This document shows, one piece after another, positions 61,534 to 64,000 of a stretch of DNA of 64,000 nucleotides. Below the pieces are notes generated by a model that saw only the letters and a list, made by a program, of their open reading frames with translations, made no database searches and had not been told where the DNA came from. How positions within the stretch are numbered: position 1 is the stretch's first letter; the number at the start of each line of letters is the position of its first letter. The stretch is from JALZKA01 sp963786495 (GTDB lineage: Bacteria; Actinomycetota; Thermoleophilia; Solirubrobacterales; 70-9): assembly GCA_963786495.1 (NCBI GenBank), contig CAWAZL010000008.1, forward strand, positions 165,551 through 229,550, written 5' to 3'. Made by a program: the position numbers and the translations under genes.

Positions 61534-62397
61534 TCAGCACCTGACCGGAGTCGCGTTCTTCGGGTCGAGCGCGTTCATGAACATTTGTGTCACGACCGGG
61601 TCGAAGGCGACTTGAAGGTGCTCTGAGAAGTTGAGCGGGCACACGTCCTGCACAACGATGTTGGTGCCGCCGTCGCTCATCAGCCCGCTGGTGTAGGGCT
61701 GGACGAGCTCGTCGTACCTCGTGGCGATGTTGGTGTGAATGATCCCGGGGATCGCCTCGCCGTCGGTGTTCAAGTCGCTCAGGTAGTCCGAGCCGCGCAA
61801 GAACTGCGGGCAGGAAGCGCAGAACCCGGACACGCCGTCGATGATCGGGCCTGACAGGTCGAACCCGGAGGCGAGGTCCCGGAAGTCGGCCAGCGAGGCG
61901 AGGTTGGTGCCGCGCCAAAGGGGCGTCAGCGCGATGAACCGCTTGACGAACTTCACGCCACCGCGGCGCTCCAGGTAGTAGCGCGGCATGACGGTGCCCT
62001 CGGAATGGCCGATCAGGTCCACCTTGCGGGCGCCGGTCGCGTCGAGCACCTCAGCGACAAAGGCCTTCAGCTCCTTCGAGCTCTTCTCCATCCGCTCGAC
62101 ACCGCCGGGCTGGTAGGCGGGGTTGTCCTGCTCTGAGCGCTGGCCATAGGTCAGAGCGAAGACGCAGTAGCCGGCGCCGGCCAGCCGGGGGGAGTTGTAG
62201 CCCCAGTTCGCACCCATCGTCGCGCCCAGGCCATGGACGAGCACCACTGGCCGGGGGTGCGCCGCGCTCGGCTCACACTCAAAATCGTTGGCACCGGCGG
62301 GCGGCGGATCAGCCGCAGCCGTCGCAGAGGCTGCGAGCGCACACAGAGTTGCCGTCGCGCAGACGGCCGCCAGAGCGGCTCTCTTCAACTCGCCCAT
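61534..62397 (-). CDS. Secreted triacylglycerol lipase/esterase (class 2 type)
   Basis: A 287-residue exported lipase with signal peptide LAAVCATATLCALAASATAA. The oxyanion hole VVLVHGLGATMGANWG, nucleophile pentapeptide GHSEG (LIGHSEGTVMPRYYL; G-x-S-x-G) and a Cys pair (GFCASCPQF) match the EstA/lipase class 2 group, which also has a late His-containing stretch (LNFSEHLQVAFD). Predicted to hydrolyse extracellular esters or triglycerides. The ATG at 62397 is used; 62409 is also possible with GGAAGGA just upstream. Confidence 0.88.
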   Translation of the reverse strand: MGELKRAALAAVCATATLCALAASATAAADPPPAGANDFECEPSAAHPRPVVLVHGLGATMGANWGYNSPRLAGAGYCVFALTYGQRSEQDNPAYQPGGVERMEKSSKELKAFVAEVLDATGARKVDLIGHSEGTVMPRYYLERRGGVKFVKRFIALTPLWRGTNLASLADFRDLASGFDLSGPIIDGVSGFCASCPQFLRGSDYLSDLNTDGEAIPGIIHTNIATRYDELVQPYTSGLMSDGGTNIVVQDVCPLNFSEHLQVAFDPVVTQMFMNALDPKNATPVRC

Positions 62398-62490
62398 GAC
62401 CCAATCCATTCCTTCCGCGATAGCAAAGCAGCTGGGACCTGCGCTTGGCGTTCGCGAGCCCGCCAACTGAACGGATAGGTTCCTCGCCCC

Positions 62491-63780
62491 ATGCCGACGG
62501 TCCCTCGACTTCCGTTCGTGCCGGACCTGCTCAATCGAGTCGAGATCCCGAGCGACCTCGACTCGGTGACAACCGTCGGCGATGAGGCCCCGGACGGCGG
62601 CTCGATCGGGGCCGAGGGCGTCGAGAAGATCTGGAAGGCGGCAGTCGCCATGTATCGCTCCGGCGTCCACCCCGCCGTGCAGGTGTGTGTCCGCCGCGAG
62701 GGCGAGATCGTGCTCGACCGCGCAATCGGCCACGCGCGCGGCAATGGGCCCGACGACTCGAAGGACACACCCAAGGTCGCCGCCACGCCCGACACGCCCA
62801 TGACCGTCTACTCCGCCGCCAAGGGCGTGACCGCATTCGTCGCGCACAAGATGGTCGAGAAGGGCCTTTTCGAACTCGACGATCCGGTCGCCGATTACAT
62901 CCCGGGCTACGACAAGAACAACAAGGGTTCGATCACGATCGGCCACGTGCTCTCTCACCGCGCCGGGGTGCCCAACCTCCCCCGCGAGGCGCTGACCCTG
63001 GAGTACGTCAACGACCGTGAATACCTGGCCAAAGTTCTCGTCGACGCAAAGCCGACGTCAGAAGCGGGCAAGCAACTTGCCTACCACGCCATCTCCGGCG
63101 GGTTCATCATCGGCGAGGTCGTCCAGCAGGTCACGGGCAAGTCGATCCGCGACGTCTTGCGCGAGGAATTCCTGGACCCGCTCGGCTTCCGCTGGACTAA
63201 CTACGGCGTCGCTCCCGAGGACACTGAGAAGGTCGCGCTCAACTACCTGACGGGGCCGACCACGCTCCCCCCGCTTTCAACCCTCCTGCAGCGTGCGCTC
63301 GGCGCGCCGCTCGACGAGCTGGTCGAGACGACGAACGACGACCGCTTCGTCACCGGCGTGGTTCCGGCGGGCAACCTCGTCACGACGGCCCACGAGCTGT
63401 CGCGCTTCTTCGAGGTCATGCGCTGCGGTGGCGAGCTGGACGGCGTCCGCGTGATTGAGACCGACACGATCCGCAAGGCGCTGGAGGAGCAGTCACATCT
63501 GGAGATCGACTTCTCGCTCGGCTTCCCGACGCGCTTCAGCTACGGCCTCATGCTCGGCGCCCAACTCCTGAGCCTCTACGGGCGCGACACACAGCACGCG
63601 TTCGGGCACCTCGGTTTCACGAACATCCTGGGCTGGGCGGCACCCCAGCGCGCGATCTCGGCCGCGGTGCTCACGAACGGCAAGCCGATCCTCTACCCCG
63701 AGCTGCCGCGCTTCCTGATGCTGTCGCAGCGCATCACCTCGGAGTCGCCCAAGGTGGACGACTCCGAGATCTTGATCTGA
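62491..63780 (+). CDS. Serine hydrolase, beta-lactamase/esterase EstB-like
   Basis: A 429-residue protein of the serine beta-lactamase / class C penicillin-binding fold. SxxK motif YSAAKGVTAF (Ser about 109), the Tyr-bearing motif YHAISGGFIIGEV replacing YxN, and HLGF in place of KTG are typical of esterases in this family (EstB). No signal peptide is seen. Segments GHVLSHRAGVPNLPREAL and DPLGFRWTNYGV support the family. It probably cleaves esters or polyester-type substrates in the cytoplasm. Confidence 0.88.
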   Translation: MPTVPRLPFVPDLLNRVEIPSDLDSVTTVGDEAPDGGSIGAEGVEKIWKAAVAMYRSGVHPAVQVCVRREGEIVLDRAIGHARGNGPDDSKDTPKVAATPDTPMTVYSAAKGVTAFVAHKMVEKGLFELDDPVADYIPGYDKNNKGSITIGHVLSHRAGVPNLPREALTLEYVNDREYLAKVLVDAKPTSEAGKQLAYHAISGGFIIGEVVQQVTGKSIRDVLREEFLDPLGFRWTNYGVAPEDTEKVALNYLTGPTTLPPLSTLLQRALGAPLDELVETTNDDRFVTGVVPAGNLVTTAHELSRFFEVMRCGGELDGVRVIETDTIRKALEEQSHLEIDFSLGFPTRFSYGLMLGAQLLSLYGRDTQHAFGHLGFTNILGWAAPQRAISAAVLTNGKPILYPELPRFLMLSQRITSESPKVDDSEILI

Positions 63781-63783
63781 GCG

Positions 63784-64000
63784 TCAGTTGACGGTCGCCG
63801 CGTTCCAGTCCGTCTTGGGGCTGGAGCACTTCTTTCGCGTGTTCGGCGGATCATCGACCTCAACGTCCTTACCTTCAATCTTCATCGTGCCTTCGGCCAG
63901 GCCGCCGTTCTTGAGCTTGCCGATGAGAGTCAGCTTTGATTCGGCACCAGGCTCTTCCGACTGCGCGTTTGCCTCGAACCTGTTGTTCTTTACCTTGACT
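63784..64000 (-). CDS. C-terminal fragment of a small secreted-type protein, cut by window edge
   Basis: 71 residues visible: VKVKNNRFEANAQSEEPGAE, SKLTLIGKLKNGGLAEGTMK, IEGKDVEVDDPPNTRKKCSS, PKTDWNAATVN. The alternating beta-strand pattern and the motif G-T-x-K/R...C-x-(S/T)-x-x-x-x-W-x-A resemble the secreted beta-sandwich proteins that are numerous in Solirubrobacterales. The start is outside the window. Role unknown. Confidence 0.6.
   Translation of the reverse strand, partial: VKVKNNRFEANAQSEEPGAESKLTLIGKLKNGGLAEGTMKIEGKDVEVDDPPNTRKKCSSPKTDWNAATVN

Overview
The window is high-GC actinobacterial DNA, most likely from the Thermoleophilia/Solirubrobacterales lineage. The support is lineage-flavoured rather than a database match: a short secreted protein opening MRRRLTYANTVSSLAL and continuing with A-A-G-K-I-G-P-T-D-I-K-like repeats, secreted proteases with C-terminal Asp/Gly calcium-binding repeats, an AbiEi/DUF559-type protein, an F420-type oxidoreductase, a six-gene mce set, and many TetR regulators beside lipid-type oxidoreductases. 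It looks like chromosome. I saw no tRNA, rRNA, CRISPR array, integrase or transposase gene.

Layout. 1-4.4 kb: the tail of a helical-repeat protein, two paralogous secreted M23 peptidases, a ferritin-like protein, an alpha/beta hydrolase and an EVE-domain protein. 4.4-6.9 kb: a CarH/LitR-type B12 photoreceptor repressor divergent from an SDR plus SRPBCC pair. 6.9-12.3 kb: an AI-2E family permease, a DUF1295 membrane enzyme, a TetR/acyl-CoA dehydrogenase pair, a secreted protein and an MBL-fold hydrolase. 12.3-18.8 kb: a TetR with a perfect palindromic operator, M14 and M28 peptidases, and an MFS exporter with its TetR. 18.8-24.2 kb: a FAD/Fe-S 2-hydroxyacid dehydrogenase with a benzoylformate decarboxylase (candidate mandelate pathway), and an AbiEi/DUF559-like gene bracketed by direct repeats. 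24.2-30.9 kb: a CoA-transferase, hydrolase-acyl-CoA-ligase fusion, enoyl-CoA hydratase and methyltransferase operon. 31-36.2 kb: a Ser/Thr kinase, HAD, F420 oxidoreductase, CBS protein and secreted proteins. 36.2-48.3 kb: a long minus-strand run of six MCE lipid-binding proteins, then an SDR, a DUF2236 oxygenase and a TetR. 48.4-54 kb: a P450, and a histidine kinase / response regulator / REC-PAS-GGDEF-EAL cascade. 54-57.4 kb: a DesA3-like desaturase, its ferredoxin-type reductase and a TetR. 57.4-64 kb: a coiled-coil protein, an RTX fragment, a Baeyer-Villiger-type monooxygenase, a gutted SDR, two lipases/hydrolases, a beta-lactamase-fold serine hydrolase and the end of a secreted protein.

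The common theme is uptake and oxidation of hydrophobic or aromatic carbon (MCE proteins, P450, BVMO, acyl-CoA dehydrogenase, CoA-transferase, enoyl-CoA hydratase, desaturase, benzoylformate decarboxylase). Most units are controlled by a local TetR sitting on visible inverted repeats.

Two cautions. About 25 reading-frame breaks are spread unevenly over 11 genes. Conserved motifs survive on both sides of each break, so assembly or sequencing indels are the simplest explanation, and broken genes are given with full spans. Several dispersed palindromic repeats (GGTGCCTGGCACC type, GGGGTCAGACCC type, and a 60-bp two-hairpin element at two sites) lie between genes and in one case extend into a coding region.
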